Made by a program: the position numbers and the translations under genes
Notes under the pieces: model-generated
The model's input: only the letters and a program-made list of their open reading frames with translations
The model's database searches: none
What the model was told of the DNA's origin: nothing
Shown here: one piece after another, positions 15,660 through 23,965 of the stretch
Layout: every line of letters starts with the position of its first letter
How positions within the stretch are numbered: position 1 is the first letter of the stretch
From: SFEL01 sp963640685
Lineage (GTDB): Bacteria > Bacillota > Clostridia > Christensenellales > CAG-138
Direction: 5' to 3'
Length of the DNA: 46,255 bases
Assembly (NCBI GenBank): GCA_963640685.1
Contig: CAVIAA010000017.1
Location: forward strand, 1 to 46,255

Positions 15660-16814
15660 CTATCTTTTGATTTTCGTCTGTATCCCTTTCTTTACCCTGC
15701 CGCGCAAACGGGTCAGCCCGTCCTGCGCCGCGGCCTGCCTGTGTGTCCTGTCCTCGCTCAGGAGCATACCGAAGGAGCGCTTTAGCACCTCCTTGGTCTC
15801 CCCGTCCTCAAAGGCGGTGTTTACGGCGTTCATAAAGCCTATCGGGTCCCGCTTAACGTCGGTCAGCGTCCTTGCCCCCGCCGCCTCAAACAGCGAAAAC
15901 AGCTTTTTTACAAACTGCTCGCGAAGCTCCATGTCCATATCGTCCACCCAGGCGCGCAGCGTCTTGTCCGTGCGCTTGCTGCTGCGCTTTATGTCGCTGC
16001 CGTATACAAAGCTGGTGCCCATGAGCTCCCATGAGAAGCCGTCGTGCTGCCAAACGCCCGCTGCCGTGCTCTTAACGGCGTGGTACCGTTCCTCGTGCTC
16101 CAGCAGTATGCCGACTATGTCCGCCTCGGGCAAGAGCGTCGTCAGCTTTCCACGTATCCTGTTATAATTATCGAGGGTTATCTGCCCCGTCGGGAAGCCG
16201 GGGCCGTCGTTGTTGTATACGGCGGAGATGCGCTCCTGCGCCTCCTTTTTGCAGTATGCCGCGGCGTATACCGCAAGGTTGCCGCCCTTGGAGTGGCCGG
16301 TAACTATCAGCTCGCAGTCCCACTCCGCAGCAACCGCGTCCAGATATGCTGCGGCGTCCCGCTGGGCGGGAACCGGGAACATATAGCACATTTCAAAGTT
16401 TTCCTTCCAGCCGACCACCGTGTCGTCCGTCCCGCGGAAGGCGACGCAGCGAAGGCCGTCGTTTATCGTAAACGTGACGGCGGAAAACTGCTCCGTCTCC
16501 TCCTCGCTGGTCTTTTCCGCGTAGCCGGATAGCAGAACGCCTCCGAAGCGGGGGCTGTTCCCCGCCGCGTGCAGCAGGTCGTGTATGCTGTCGGGAACTA
16601 TAAGCCCAAGCCTGCCGCGGCTGTCCGGATACTTGGTAAAGTAGGCGTCCGCCGCCTCCTTTAGCGTTATGCCGCCGGATAGCGTCGCGGGAACTATATT
16701 GGAATAATCGATATAGGAAAGCTCGGCAAATATCAGCCCGTCCACCTCGTTTACCGGCCTTTCGGAAAAGCTCAGATCCCCGCGCCATTGCAGGTAGTCC
16801 ATCATGTTTGCCAT
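15660..16814 (-). CDS. DUF2974 (Mbeg1-like) alpha/beta hydrolase
   Basis: A 384-residue lipase-like protein. The nucleophile elbow is GHSKGGNLAVYAA (about 170), a GxSxG motif. It is preceded by RCVAFRGTDDTVVGWKENF (about 130), typical of DUF2974 proteins, and followed by NNDGPGF. No signal peptide, so it is probably cytosolic; the substrate is unknown. The basic C-terminus (RGRVKKGIQTKIKR) could touch membranes or nucleic acid. dut lies 16 bases upstream on the same strand, so the two are likely co-transcribed. Confidence 0.85.
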   Translation of the reverse strand: MANMMDYLQWRGDLSFSERPVNEVDGLIFAELSYIDYSNIVPATLSGGITLKEAADAYFTKYPDSRGRLGLIVPDSIHDLLHAAGNSPRFGGVLLSGYAEKTSEEETEQFSAVTFTINDGLRCVAFRGTDDTVVGWKENFEMCYMFPVPAQRDAAAYLDAVAAEWDCELIVTGHSKGGNLAVYAAAYCKKEAQERISAVYNNDGPGFPTGQITLDNYNRIRGKLTTLLPEADIVGILLEHEERYHAVKSTAAGVWQHDGFSWELMGTSFVYGSDIKRSSKRTDKTLRAWVDDMDMELREQFVKKLFSLFEAAGARTLTDVKRDPIGFMNAVNTAFEDGETKEVLKRSFGMLLSEDRTHRQAAAQDGLTRLRGRVKKGIQTKIKR

Positions 16815-16830
16815 TTCGTTTTCACCTCGC

Positions 16831-17337
16831 TTACTTATTGCTGCTGCCCAGCTTGCCTGTCATCCTCTCGGATTTCATCTCGAGCAGGCTGTCATACGGT
16901 ATCTCCTCAACTTCGGTCTTTGGAACAGGGAGCAGCACCGCCTGACACACCGCCTTTTCGGTATAGTATACCTCAAGCCTTTCGCCCTTTTTGATAAGCC
17001 CGTCAAAGTATTCCCTCATGTACCCCTTTGCAAAGTACAGCGGGTAGTCGTTCAGGTTTGTCATCGGCAAAAACCACTCGCCGCGGTAGCCGGAGTCTAT
17101 AACGCCGCAGCGCTTGCCGATGCCCTTAGTGCCTGTTGAGCCGCGCTCCTGAATTTGAAAATAATACCCTGCTTCAAAGGCGCTTGCAATGCCCGTTGGC
17201 AGCGGCTTTGTCTCGTGCGGCTCCAGCCTTATGTAGTCCCCGTCGTAGGATAGAAAGATATCGTAGCCCGCGTCCTCCTCCCTCTTTGAGGGTATTATGC
17301 CATCCGGCCTTACCTTTGCGAACCAGAGCTTTACCAT
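16831..17337 (-). CDS. dut: dUTP diphosphatase
   Basis: Hydrolyses dUTP to dUMP, keeping uracil out of DNA and feeding thymidylate synthesis. The 168-residue trimeric-type enzyme shows motif 1 (EEDAGYDIF), motif 2 (QERGSTGTKGI), motif 3 with the catalytic Asp and beta-hairpin (GVIDSGYRGEW) and a C-terminal motif 5 variant (ERMTGKLGSSN). Motif 5 is less Gly-rich than in textbook enzymes and a roughly 20-residue insert sits before it. This gives it the look of the Firmicutes/phage subgroup. Confidence 0.88.
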   Translation of the reverse strand: MVKLWFAKVRPDGIIPSKREEDAGYDIFLSYDGDYIRLEPHETKPLPTGIASAFEAGYYFQIQERGSTGTKGIGKRCGVIDSGYRGEWFLPMTNLNDYPLYFAKGYMREYFDGLIKKGERLEVYYTEKAVCQAVLLPVPKTEVEEIPYDSLLEMKSERMTGKLGSSNK

Positions 17338-17426
17338 GCGTTATACCTCGTTTTTTCTTTATTCGTATTATAAAGCAAACCGCCGCACTTTGCCATAGCG
17401 CGGCGGAAAATTTGACCGTTTTCGGT

Positions 17427-17717
17427 TTATTTTGCGCTGTTTTTTTCCCGAAGGTGCTCAATCAGGGAATACACCAGCGCAATGTCTCCCTGCGTCAGGC
17501 CGGAAACGCCGAGCGCTGCGCTTTCCTCCCTGCCCAAGAGGTAATCGGCGGATACCCGGAAAATATTCGCAAGCTCAACTATGTACTGCGTTGAGGGCAC
17601 GGATATGCCCATCTCCCATGCGTTAACGCCGGAGCGGGTTATGCCGAGCTGCCTTGCAAGCTCGGTTTGGGTCATTTGCTTTTGCTCCCGCAGAGCTTTT
17701 ATCCTTTCAGCTACCAT
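17427..17717 (-). CDS. XRE-family transcriptional regulator
   Basis: A 96-residue protein with an N-terminal Cro/CI helix-turn-helix (about 4-60: IKALREQKQMTQTELARQLG, then ITRSGVNAWEMG and STQYIVELANIF) and a short C-terminal helix. Start placed at the ATG preceded by AAGGGG; a TTG seven codons upstream is less likely. Its promoter overlaps that of the divergent collagen-like lipoprotein, and a perfect palindrome covers its -10 box, so it probably represses itself and may control its neighbour. Confidence 0.88.
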   Translation of the reverse strand: MVAERIKALREQKQMTQTELARQLGITRSGVNAWEMGISVPSTQYIVELANIFRVSADYLLGREESAALGVSGLTQGDIALVYSLIEHLREKNSAK

Positions 17718-17767
17718 ACCGAATACCCCTTCTTTCAAGTATGGTACGATAATCCCTGCGATATTTC

Positions 17768-17819
17768 ATTATCATCGTGATAATTGTAATTGACAAACGC
17801 TTCGCCGCCGCAATATAAT
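17768..17819. promoter_or_regulatory. Overlapping divergent promoters with palindromic operator
   Basis: Rightward promoter: TTGACA (17790-17795), 18-nt spacer, TATAAT (17814-17819), serving the lipoprotein. Leftward promoter: TTGTCA (plus-strand TGACAA, 17791-17796), 17-nt spacer, GATAAT (plus-strand ATTATC, 17768-17773), serving the XRE gene. The two -35 boxes share the same bases. ATTATCA (17768-17774) and TGATAAT (17778-17784) form a perfect 7-bp inverted repeat on the leftward -10 box. Confidence 0.75.
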
Positions 17820-17884
17820 CAAATGACAGACAAACGGCATATTCTCAGGCAATAATTCAAATAACCCCATCCGAGGAGGAAAAA

Positions 17885-19246
17885 ATGAAAAAGCTGGTTT
17901 CTTTGGCTATTGTGCTCGCCCTCTGCGTTGGGCTCTGCGGCTGCGCATCGCCTGCCGGCATTTCCGGCGCTCATATTGACGAAAGCGGTCACCTTATACT
18001 CACCATGAGCGACGGCAGCGAAATTGACGCCGGCAGCGCAAAGGGTGAAAAGGGAGAAAAAGGCGACAGGGGTGAGCAGGGCTTGCAGGGCCCTCAGGGG
18101 CTCCAGGGCGAAAAGGGCGAAAAAGGCGATAAAGGCGAAAAAGGCGATAAAGGCGAAAAGGGTGAACGCGGTGAGCAGGGGCTTCAGGGTGTTCAGGGCG
18201 TATCCGGCGGTGGCTCCGGCTCCAACGGGCGCGACGGCACAAACGGCCGCGACGGCGTTGACGGCAAAACGCCTTATATCGGCGACAACGGCAACTGGTG
18301 GATAGACGGCAAGGATACCGGGGTTTATGCGGGGAATAAGGTTGAGCCGCAGCCGGATGATCCGGATAGTGCATATTGCACCGTTACCGTGAAATACTGG
18401 AGCTACGGAGATTACTTATCTTCGTACTACGTTAAAAAAGGGCAGTCCCTCAGTAGTGAAACAGAAAATATGCCGACAATAATAAATCCTCCGGCCAGGT
18501 ACTTTGTTGGCTGGTATATAGGCGAAACCCTGTTTGATATAAATACGACGATAATAAATGAGAATGTTACCGTAGAAGCGAAGTATGTTGCAGCTGCCAA
18601 AACAGATGAAAACGGTCTTGTATTCCTCGACAGCGAGGGCAAAACGCTGGTTTTCTACAACGGCACCGCAACGGAAATAACTATTCCCGACAGTACGGTC
18701 GAAATAGCTGCCAGCGCTTTTGCAGATAACAATAAGATTGAGAAAGTTACAATCGGTAAAAATGTAGAGATTATCGCAGACAGCGCCTTTGCAAACTGTC
18801 ATAATCTCAAAACCGTGACTTTTGCCGAAGGCTCAAAGATAAAGGAGATAGGTAGAAGTGCATTTGCCGCTTCCGGCCTAACCTCAATTGACTTTCCAAG
18901 CAGCATAACGACTCTCAGCGAAACTGGATTTTTCGGTACATATTTGACCGCTGTTACCATCGGCGGCAATATAACCGCCCTGCCCGATTCCATCTTTTAC
19001 AGCTGTCCAGAACTCGAAACTGTCACGATAGGCAGCGGCATTAAGAGCATAGGCAATGAGGCTTTCTCTAATTGCGATAAGCTGAAAACTATAATCTGCA
19101 AAGCCGAAAATCCCCCAACGCTCGGCGGATATATACTGACGGCAATTGAGGGGCTGCAAATAAAGGTTCCTGCTGGTTCTGTGGATAAGTATAAGTCCGC
19201 GCCAATATGGAGCACCTACGCGCAGTACATAAAACCAAACAGTTAA
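17885..19246 (+). CDS. Collagen-like, leucine-rich-repeat surface lipoprotein
   Basis: A 453-residue predicted exported lipoprotein. A signal peptide (KKLVSLAIVLALCVGLCGC) ends in lipobox LCGC with the lipidated Cys20. An uninterrupted Gly-X-Y tract (about 54-105, rich in GEKGDK and GLQGPQ) would form a collagen-like triple helix, and a Gly/Asn-rich hinge follows (to about 150). Next comes an InlB B-repeat-like module (about 165-235, with the YFVGWYIG and VEAKYV strands). A BspA-type LRR_5 domain (about 260-425) repeats units such as KVTIGKNVEIIADSAFANC and TVTIGSGIKSIGNEAFSNC. The trimeric stalk plus binding-repeat layout suggests an adhesin. Strong GAGGAGG precedes the ATG. Confidence 0.9.
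   Translation: MKKLVSLAIVLALCVGLCGCASPAGISGAHIDESGHLILTMSDGSEIDAGSAKGEKGEKGDRGEQGLQGPQGLQGEKGEKGDKGEKGDKGEKGERGEQGLQGVQGVSGGGSGSNGRDGTNGRDGVDGKTPYIGDNGNWWIDGKDTGVYAGNKVEPQPDDPDSAYCTVTVKYWSYGDYLSSYYVKKGQSLSSETENMPTIINPPARYFVGWYIGETLFDINTTIINENVTVEAKYVAAAKTDENGLVFLDSEGKTLVFYNGTATEITIPDSTVEIAASAFADNNKIEKVTIGKNVEIIADSAFANCHNLKTVTFAEGSKIKEIGRSAFAASGLTSIDFPSSITTLSETGFFGTYLTAVTIGGNITALPDSIFYSCPELETVTIGSGIKSIGNEAFSNCDKLKTIICKAENPPTLGGYILTAIEGLQIKVPAGSVDKYKSAPIWSTYAQYIKPNS
18116..18151 (+). repeat. 18-bp tandem repeat in the collagen tract
   Basis: Two perfect copies (18116-18133, 18134-18151) of an 18-base unit encoding Gly-Glu-Lys-Gly-Asp-Lys, with partial copies on both sides. The unit is a multiple of three, so copy-number change would alter stalk length without frameshift. 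Confidence 0.85.
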
Positions 19247-19254
19247 CCACCACC

Positions 19255-19276
19255 GAGGGCTTCGGCCCTCTTTTTT
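19255..19276 (+). terminator. Terminator of the lipoprotein gene
   Basis: GAGGGC/GCCCTC stem with a TTCG tetraloop (19255-19270) followed by a T run. Confidence 0.9.
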
Positions 19277-19389
19277 GCGCCGTATTGACTTCCCTCCCTG
19301 TGCTGCCGTAAAATCTTGGTGTGGCGATATCGGAAAATTTAATCGAAAAATCGGCTTAATAAAACGACTTTTGAAAGGAAGAACAGGCT

Positions 19390-20385
19390 ATGATCACGCT
19401 GCTTACAAAAGAGGATATGCAAAGGGTATTCACGATGGCGGAGGCAATTCAGGCGGACAAGGACGCGCTTGCGCTGTATTCAAAGGGGGAAACGGACATT
19501 CCCCTGCGCGCGAACATCTCCGTTCCGGCGCATAACGGCTCCGCACTGTATATGTACGGCTACGCCGCGGGCGCATCTGCGCTCGGCGTGAAAATAGTTT
19601 CGGTATATCCGGATAACCCGAAGAAGGGGCTGCCCAGCGTCCCCGCGACTATGATTTTGATGGACGACTCGACAGGCGCCGTTTCCGCGCTCATGGACGG
19701 CACATACCTGACGAGGCTGCGCACAGGCGCGGTTGCGGGCGCTGCAACAGACCTGCTCGCAAGGGAGGACAGCAGCGTTTTCGCCCTCTTCGGCGCGGGC
19801 GGCCAGGCGGAGGGGCAGCTTGAGGCGGTGTTGACGGTTCGGGATATAAAGCTCGCAAAGGTATATTCCAGAACCTTTGAAAAGGCGGAGGCCTTTGCAA
19901 AAGCAATGAGCGAAAAATTCCGTGATAAGTTCGGTACAAAGATCATCGCCGTCCGCTCAATGGAGGAGGCGATAGCGGATGCGGACATAGTGACCGCCGC
20001 GACCACCTCAATCACGCCGGTCTTTGACGGCAGGCTGCTTAAAAAGGGCGCGCACGTAAACGGCGTAGGCTCATTTACATACGACATGGTGGAGGTGGAT
20101 TCCTACACCCTCACCCACGCCGGCAAGGTATATGCGGACACGTTGGACGGCGTGCTGGGCGAGGCGGGGGACATACTTCAGCCAATCGACCGCGGCGAAT
20201 ACTCAAAGGAGCGCATGACGGGCGAGCTGGGTCAGCTGATAAACGGCACAGCCCCCGGCCGCGAAAGCGCCGATGAAATAACCTTCTTCAAGACCGTCGG
20301 CTCCGCCGTGCTGGATCTCGTCACTGCGCAGCGCATACTCGAAAAGGCGCAGTCGCTAAATATCGGCCTCAAGGCGGAGATTTAA
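19390..20385 (+). CDS. Ornithine cyclodeaminase / mu-crystallin family protein
   Basis: A 331-residue NAD(P)-dependent enzyme of a family that includes ornithine cyclodeaminase, imine (pyrroline-2-carboxylate) reductases and some alanine dehydrogenases. The substrate-side N-terminal domain includes YMYGYAAGASALGVKIVSVYPDN and the LMDGTYLTRLRTGA motif (about 95-115). The Rossmann domain has FALFGAGGQAEGQLEA (about 135) and AATTSITPVFDG. Which reaction it catalyses cannot be told from sequence alone. GAAAGGAAG precedes the ATG. Confidence 0.85.
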   Translation: MITLLTKEDMQRVFTMAEAIQADKDALALYSKGETDIPLRANISVPAHNGSALYMYGYAAGASALGVKIVSVYPDNPKKGLPSVPATMILMDDSTGAVSALMDGTYLTRLRTGAVAGAATDLLAREDSSVFALFGAGGQAEGQLEAVLTVRDIKLAKVYSRTFEKAEAFAKAMSEKFRDKFGTKIIAVRSMEEAIADADIVTAATTSITPVFDGRLLKKGAHVNGVGSFTYDMVEVDSYTLTHAGKVYADTLDGVLGEAGDILQPIDRGEYSKERMTGELGQLINGTAPGRESADEITFFKTVGSAVLDLVTAQRILEKAQSLNIGLKAEI

Positions 20386-20406
20386 TGTAAAAATGAGTTA
20401 AAACAA

Positions 20407-20440
20407 GCCGCCCTCGGCAAGCCGAGGGCGGCATTACTGT
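20407..20440. terminator. Bidirectional terminator
   Basis: A perfect 12-bp GC-rich inverted repeat (20407-20418 with 20421-20432) with a short T-rich tail lies between convergent genes. Confidence 0.75.
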
Positions 20441-20448
20441 TTTATTCC

Positions 20449-21159
20449 CTACCCCTCAATGACCCCGTTCTTATACTCCGGAACGATATCCGTGAGGTCG
20501 CGGGAGAGGCAGAAGGCGACGTCCTCCTCAAGGCCGAGGCCTACGAGCTTTTTGTAGTGATTGGTCTTTGCAAGCTCGCTGCGGTCCTCGCTCCAGCTGG
20601 AATATACCAGCCGCGCTACCCGCGTAAGGTCGCAGGGGCTGGCATCGGTAAGCGACTCTATCTCCGCCGCTATCGCCCCCGCCGTGTATACGTCGTCCGC
20701 CGAGAACTCGCCGAGGGTGCCTGCGCACATGAGTATAACGTCCTGACCCAGCTCGACCGCGCGCTTTGCAACGGCGGTGCAGTTGAGCATTGAGCCTATG
20801 AGCACGTTTGAGGCGGCGTCGGAATTGCATATGGCTCCGGTGCCGTTTGAGGTGGATATCACAACGACCCTTCCGCCGACCCGCTCCGGGGTGTATTCCG
20901 CCGGGGAATTGCCTATGTCAAACCCGGGTATTATAACGCTGCCGCGCTCCCCCGCGAGCACGCAGCCGCCGAGGCGGGCGGCCATCGAAACCGCGTCGCC
21001 GGGCTCGTCGGTAGGTATTATCCTGTCCGCGCCGTTTACCAGCCCCCAAACTATGCAGCTTGATGAGCGCAGAACGTCTATCGCAATCACGGTATGGCCG
21101 ACAAGGTGGCTTACCGGCAGCTTTACGAATGAACCGTAGGTCTTAATTGAAATACTCAA
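20449..21159 (-). CDS. ComB-family 2-phosphosulfolactate phosphatase-like protein
   Basis: The family is named for hydrolysing 2-phosphosulfolactate in coenzyme M synthesis in methanogens, but bacterial members outside that pathway have uncertain substrates. The 236-residue protein has the typical blocks: AIDVLRSSSCIVWGLVNGA (about 27-45), LAGERGSVIIPGFDIGNSP, ISTSNGTGAI and MCAGTLGEFSADDVYTAGAI. The TTG start has GGAGGGAGA before it. No other coenzyme M genes are near. Confidence 0.8.
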   Translation of the reverse strand: MSISIKTYGSFVKLPVSHLVGHTVIAIDVLRSSSCIVWGLVNGADRIIPTDEPGDAVSMAARLGGCVLAGERGSVIIPGFDIGNSPAEYTPERVGGRVVVISTSNGTGAICNSDAASNVLIGSMLNCTAVAKRAVELGQDVILMCAGTLGEFSADDVYTAGAIAAEIESLTDASPCDLTRVARLVYSSWSEDRSELAKTNHYKKLVGLGLEEDVAFCLSRDLTDIVPEYKNGVIEG

Positions 21160-21184
21160 AGCGATCTCCCTCCGATATTAAACA

Positions 21185-21206
21185 AGCGGGCGCCGAAGCA
21201 CCCGCT
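21185..21206 (-). terminator. Probable thiT terminator overlapping the comB promoter
   Basis: A GC-rich hairpin (21185-21206) with a T-rich leftward tail lies after thiT. An extended -10 (TGCTATAAT, box at 21210-21215) reads leftward next to it and probably starts the comB-like transcript. Confidence 0.5.
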
Positions 21207-21234
21207 GTTATTATAGCACGCGATACGGGCGATG

Positions 21235-21768
21235 TCAGTCCTTTTTCATGAGGGCTAACACCTTTTTAACGGGGGGCAGCAGCGAAACGACGGCGCAGAG
21301 CGCGGTTTCGGCGCCTATGGTGCTGCCGTTGTAGGCGATGCTGTACAGCCAGGCGTTGCTCCAGCCCGCTTCGCCCGCGTATTCCGCAAAGAATATGCCG
21401 CCGGAAAGCGTTGAGCAGAGGAAGCGGCAGAAGCCCGCGACTATTACGCCGAGCGTAAGGTTGTTGGGGAAAAACGCGGCTATGCCGTAGCAGGCAAAGG
21501 CGAATACATAGTCCAGCAGCAGCTGCGCCCAGTGAACCACGTAAAAATCCTGGACAAGCTGCAAAAGGCCAAAGGCAAGACCCGCCGTGAAGCCGTATGC
21601 GGGGCCGAAAACGCAGGCATACGCCGCAATGGGCAGCATTCCGCAAAGGGTCAGCGACCCGCCCATCGGCAGGGAAAACAGCCGAATATAGCTTAGCAGG
21701 AAGGACAGCGCGATGCACAGCGCGCCGTAGACGATGGCGCGAACGCGCCCGGATGATGTGGCTTTCAT
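21235..21768 (-). CDS. thiT: Thiamine transporter ThiT (ECF S component)
   Basis: The substrate-binding membrane subunit of an energy-coupling-factor transporter for thiamine; the shared EcfA/A'/T module is not in this window. The 177-residue protein has six hydrophobic helices. It also shows the ThiT-specific loop GFTAGLAFGLLQLVQDFYVVHWAQLLLDY (split over about 60-88), containing aromatic residues that stack on thiamine in known ThiT. An upstream TPP riboswitch supports the substrate. Confidence 0.93.
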   Translation of the reverse strand: MKATSSGRVRAIVYGALCIALSFLLSYIRLFSLPMGGSLTLCGMLPIAAYACVFGPAYGFTAGLAFGLLQLVQDFYVVHWAQLLLDYVFAFACYGIAAFFPNNLTLGVIVAGFCRFLCSTLSGGIFFAEYAGEAGWSNAWLYSIAYNGSTIGAETALCAVVSLLPPVKKVLALMKKD

Positions 21769-21791
21769 TTTTCTGTTAACTCCTTTCGCTT

Positions 21792-21828
21792 AAAAAAATT
21801 CTCCGCACAGCCGTTTGGCCGCGGAGAA
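21792..21828 (-). terminator. Riboswitch-controlled terminator before thiT
   Basis: Read leftward, TTCTCCGC (21821-21828) pairs with GCGGAGAA (21799-21806), followed by seven Ts (21792-21798). It lies between the TPP aptamer and thiT, so it is the expression platform. The 3' side of aptamer helix P1 (AGCGGTGA) can pair with the terminator's 5' strand, giving an antiterminator when TPP is absent. Confidence 0.85.
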
Positions 21829-21866
21829 ATGAAAGGAAAGGGCAGGAACCCTGTTTATTCATCACC

Positions 21867-21957
21867 GCTTCCCTACGCAGGCATTATCCAGACAGGTTCA
21901 AGGGAGTTATCTCAGCCGGGCGAAAGCCGCCCAGCACCCCTAGCGGAGAATATTCTT
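21867..21957 (-). ncRNA. TPP riboswitch (THI box)
   Basis: Read leftward, the aptamer has the hallmark blocks CTAGGGGTGC, GCCCGGCTGAGATAA, ACCTGTCTGGATAATGCC and GCGTAGGGAAGCGG, with P1 formed by CCGCT/AGCGG. TPP binding should favour the downstream terminator and lower ThiT expression. Confidence 0.97.
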
Positions 21958-22020
21958 TTTACCGGGCTATTATACCACCGAAAAAACCCCCGCGCAACCG
22001 CATTTTTGCGGTATTTGTTA

Positions 22021-22049
22021 TTGTGTTTTGGCGGCGCATGAGTTAAAAT
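22021..22049 (+). promoter_or_regulatory. Promoter of typA-prsW
   Basis: TTGTGT (22021-22026) and TAAAAT (22044-22049) are spaced by 17 nt. Confidence 0.6.
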
Positions 22050-22092
22050 ATGATATTGTGCAAAAAATTTAATTTATATAGAGGACGACAGC

Positions 22093-23937
22093 ATGAGGAA
22101 CGAGAAACTGAGGAATATAGCCATTATAGCCCACGTTGACCACGGCAAGACCACCCTTGTGGATCAGCTCTTGAGGCAGAGCGGCGTGTTCCGCGCAAAC
22201 GAGCAGGTTCAGGAGAGGGTAATGGACTCCGGCGACCTTGAAAGGGAGAGGGGCATAACCATACTTTCCAAGAACACCGCGGTAAACTACAACGGCTACC
22301 GCATAAACATAGTCGACACCCCGGGTCATGCGGATTTCGGCGGCGAGGTCGAGCGCATATTGCAGATGGTGGACGGCGTGCTGCTGCTGGTAGACGCCTT
22401 CGAGGGCTGCATGCCGCAGACCCGCTTTGTGCTGCGCAAGGCGCTTGCGCTGGGCAAGATACCCGTAGTGGTCGTAAACAAGGTCGACCGCGCAGGGGCA
22501 AGGCCGCTTGAGGTGGTGGACGAGGTGATGGAGCTGTTCATAGACCTCGGCGCCTCCGCCGAGCAGCTGGATTTCCCGGTCGTGTACGCCTCCGCAAGGG
22601 ACGGCTACAGCGGGCTGGAGCCGGACGAGCTCGGCAGCGACATGAAGCCGCTGTTCGATACCATAATAAACACCATACCCGCGCCGGACGGCGACGACGA
22701 GGGTCACCTTCAGGTGCTGTTTTCAACGCTGGACTACGACGATTACGTAGGCCGTATCGGCGTTGGCAGGATTCAGCGGGGCAGGATACGCCGCAATCAG
22801 GCGGCGGTGCTCTGCGGCGGCGCGGCGGAAAACCCCCGCGAGGTAAAGATATCCCGCCTGTACCGCTTTGAGGGGCTTAAGCGGGTCGAGGTCGAGGAGG
22901 CGGGCGCGGGCGAGATAGTCGCCGTTGCCGGCATAGCCGACCTTGCGATAGGCGAAACGGTGTGCGATACCGAGTGCATAGAGCCGCTGCCCTTTGTCAA
23001 GATTGACGAGCCCACCCTCTCCATGATGTTCATGGTGAACGACAGCCCGTTTGCCGGCAAGGAGGGCAAGTATGTCACCAGCCGCAACCTGCGCGACAGG
23101 CTGTTTAAGGAGGTTCAGACCAACGTTTCCATGAGGGTCGAGGAGACGGAATCCACCGATATGTTCAAGGTCAGCGGCAGGGGCGAGCTGCACCTTTCAA
23201 TACTTATCGAGCAGATGCGCAGGCAGGACTATGAGTTCGCCGTTTCCCGCCCAAAGGTAATTTACCGCCGCGACAGCGACGGCACGCTGCTGGAGCCTAT
23301 CGAGGAGCTTACGGTCGACGTTCCGCAGGACTACGTCGGCGCGGTCATGGAAAAGCTCGGCCGGCGCAAGGCGGAAATGCTGGATATGATATCCGAGCCC
23401 AACGGAACCAGCATTCGCCTGCTGTTCCACGTTCCGACGAGGGGGCTCTTGGGCTACCGCAGCGAGCTGCTTACGGATACCCGCGGCAACGGCGTTATGA
23501 GCAGCATATTCTACAAATACGAGCCCTACAAGGGGGACATTGAGGAGCGCACAAGGGGAAGCCTCGTCTGCTCCGAAACCGGCGAAACCAACAGCTACGG
23601 CCTCTTTAACACGCAGGATCGCGGCAGAATGTTCGTAGGCCCCGGCGTTCCGGTGTACATGGGCGAAATAGTCGGCGAATGCTCCCGCAGCGACGATATA
23701 GTCGTAAACGTATGCAAAAAGAAGCACGTTACCAACATGCGCGCCGCCGGCAGCGACGAGGCGCTGCGCCTTACCCCGCACAGCGTGCTGAGCCTTGAGC
23801 AGTGCCTTGAGTTCATTGCGGACGACGAGCTGGTCGAGGTAACGCCAAAGAGCATAAGGATGCGCAAGCGCATACTGAGCAAGGAGCAGCGTATGAAGCT
23901 CGCCGCGCGCGAGGTTCGGGACGAGCCCAACGAATAA
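22093..23937 (+). CDS. typA: Ribosome-associated GTPase TypA/BipA
   Basis: A translational GTPase acting in ribosome assembly and stress adaptation. The 614-residue protein shows G1 AHVDHGKTTLVD, G2 RGITI, G3 DTPGHADF and G4 NKVDR in the first 140 residues. EF-G-like domains follow, then the BipA-specific C-terminus with GLLGYRSELLTDTRGNGVM and YGLFNTQDRGRMFVGPG. Length is normal. Confidence 0.97.
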   Translation: MRNEKLRNIAIIAHVDHGKTTLVDQLLRQSGVFRANEQVQERVMDSGDLERERGITILSKNTAVNYNGYRINIVDTPGHADFGGEVERILQMVDGVLLLVDAFEGCMPQTRFVLRKALALGKIPVVVVNKVDRAGARPLEVVDEVMELFIDLGASAEQLDFPVVYASARDGYSGLEPDELGSDMKPLFDTIINTIPAPDGDDEGHLQVLFSTLDYDDYVGRIGVGRIQRGRIRRNQAAVLCGGAAENPREVKISRLYRFEGLKRVEVEEAGAGEIVAVAGIADLAIGETVCDTECIEPLPFVKIDEPTLSMMFMVNDSPFAGKEGKYVTSRNLRDRLFKEVQTNVSMRVEETESTDMFKVSGRGELHLSILIEQMRRQDYEFAVSRPKVIYRRDSDGTLLEPIEELTVDVPQDYVGAVMEKLGRRKAEMLDMISEPNGTSIRLLFHVPTRGLLGYRSELLTDTRGNGVMSSIFYKYEPYKGDIEERTRGSLVCSETGETNSYGLFNTQDRGRMFVGPGVPVYMGEIVGECSRSDDIVVNVCKKKHVTNMRAAGSDEALRLTPHSVLSLEQCLEFIADDELVEVTPKSIRMRKRILSKEQRMKLAAREVRDEPNE

Positions 23938-23965
23938 TTAAAAATAAATTATCAAGGAGGCACAT

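Noticed and set aside
18116..18151. Possible CRISPR-like repeat array
   Set aside because: The repeats are contiguous without spacers and encode Gly-X-Y collagen triplets.
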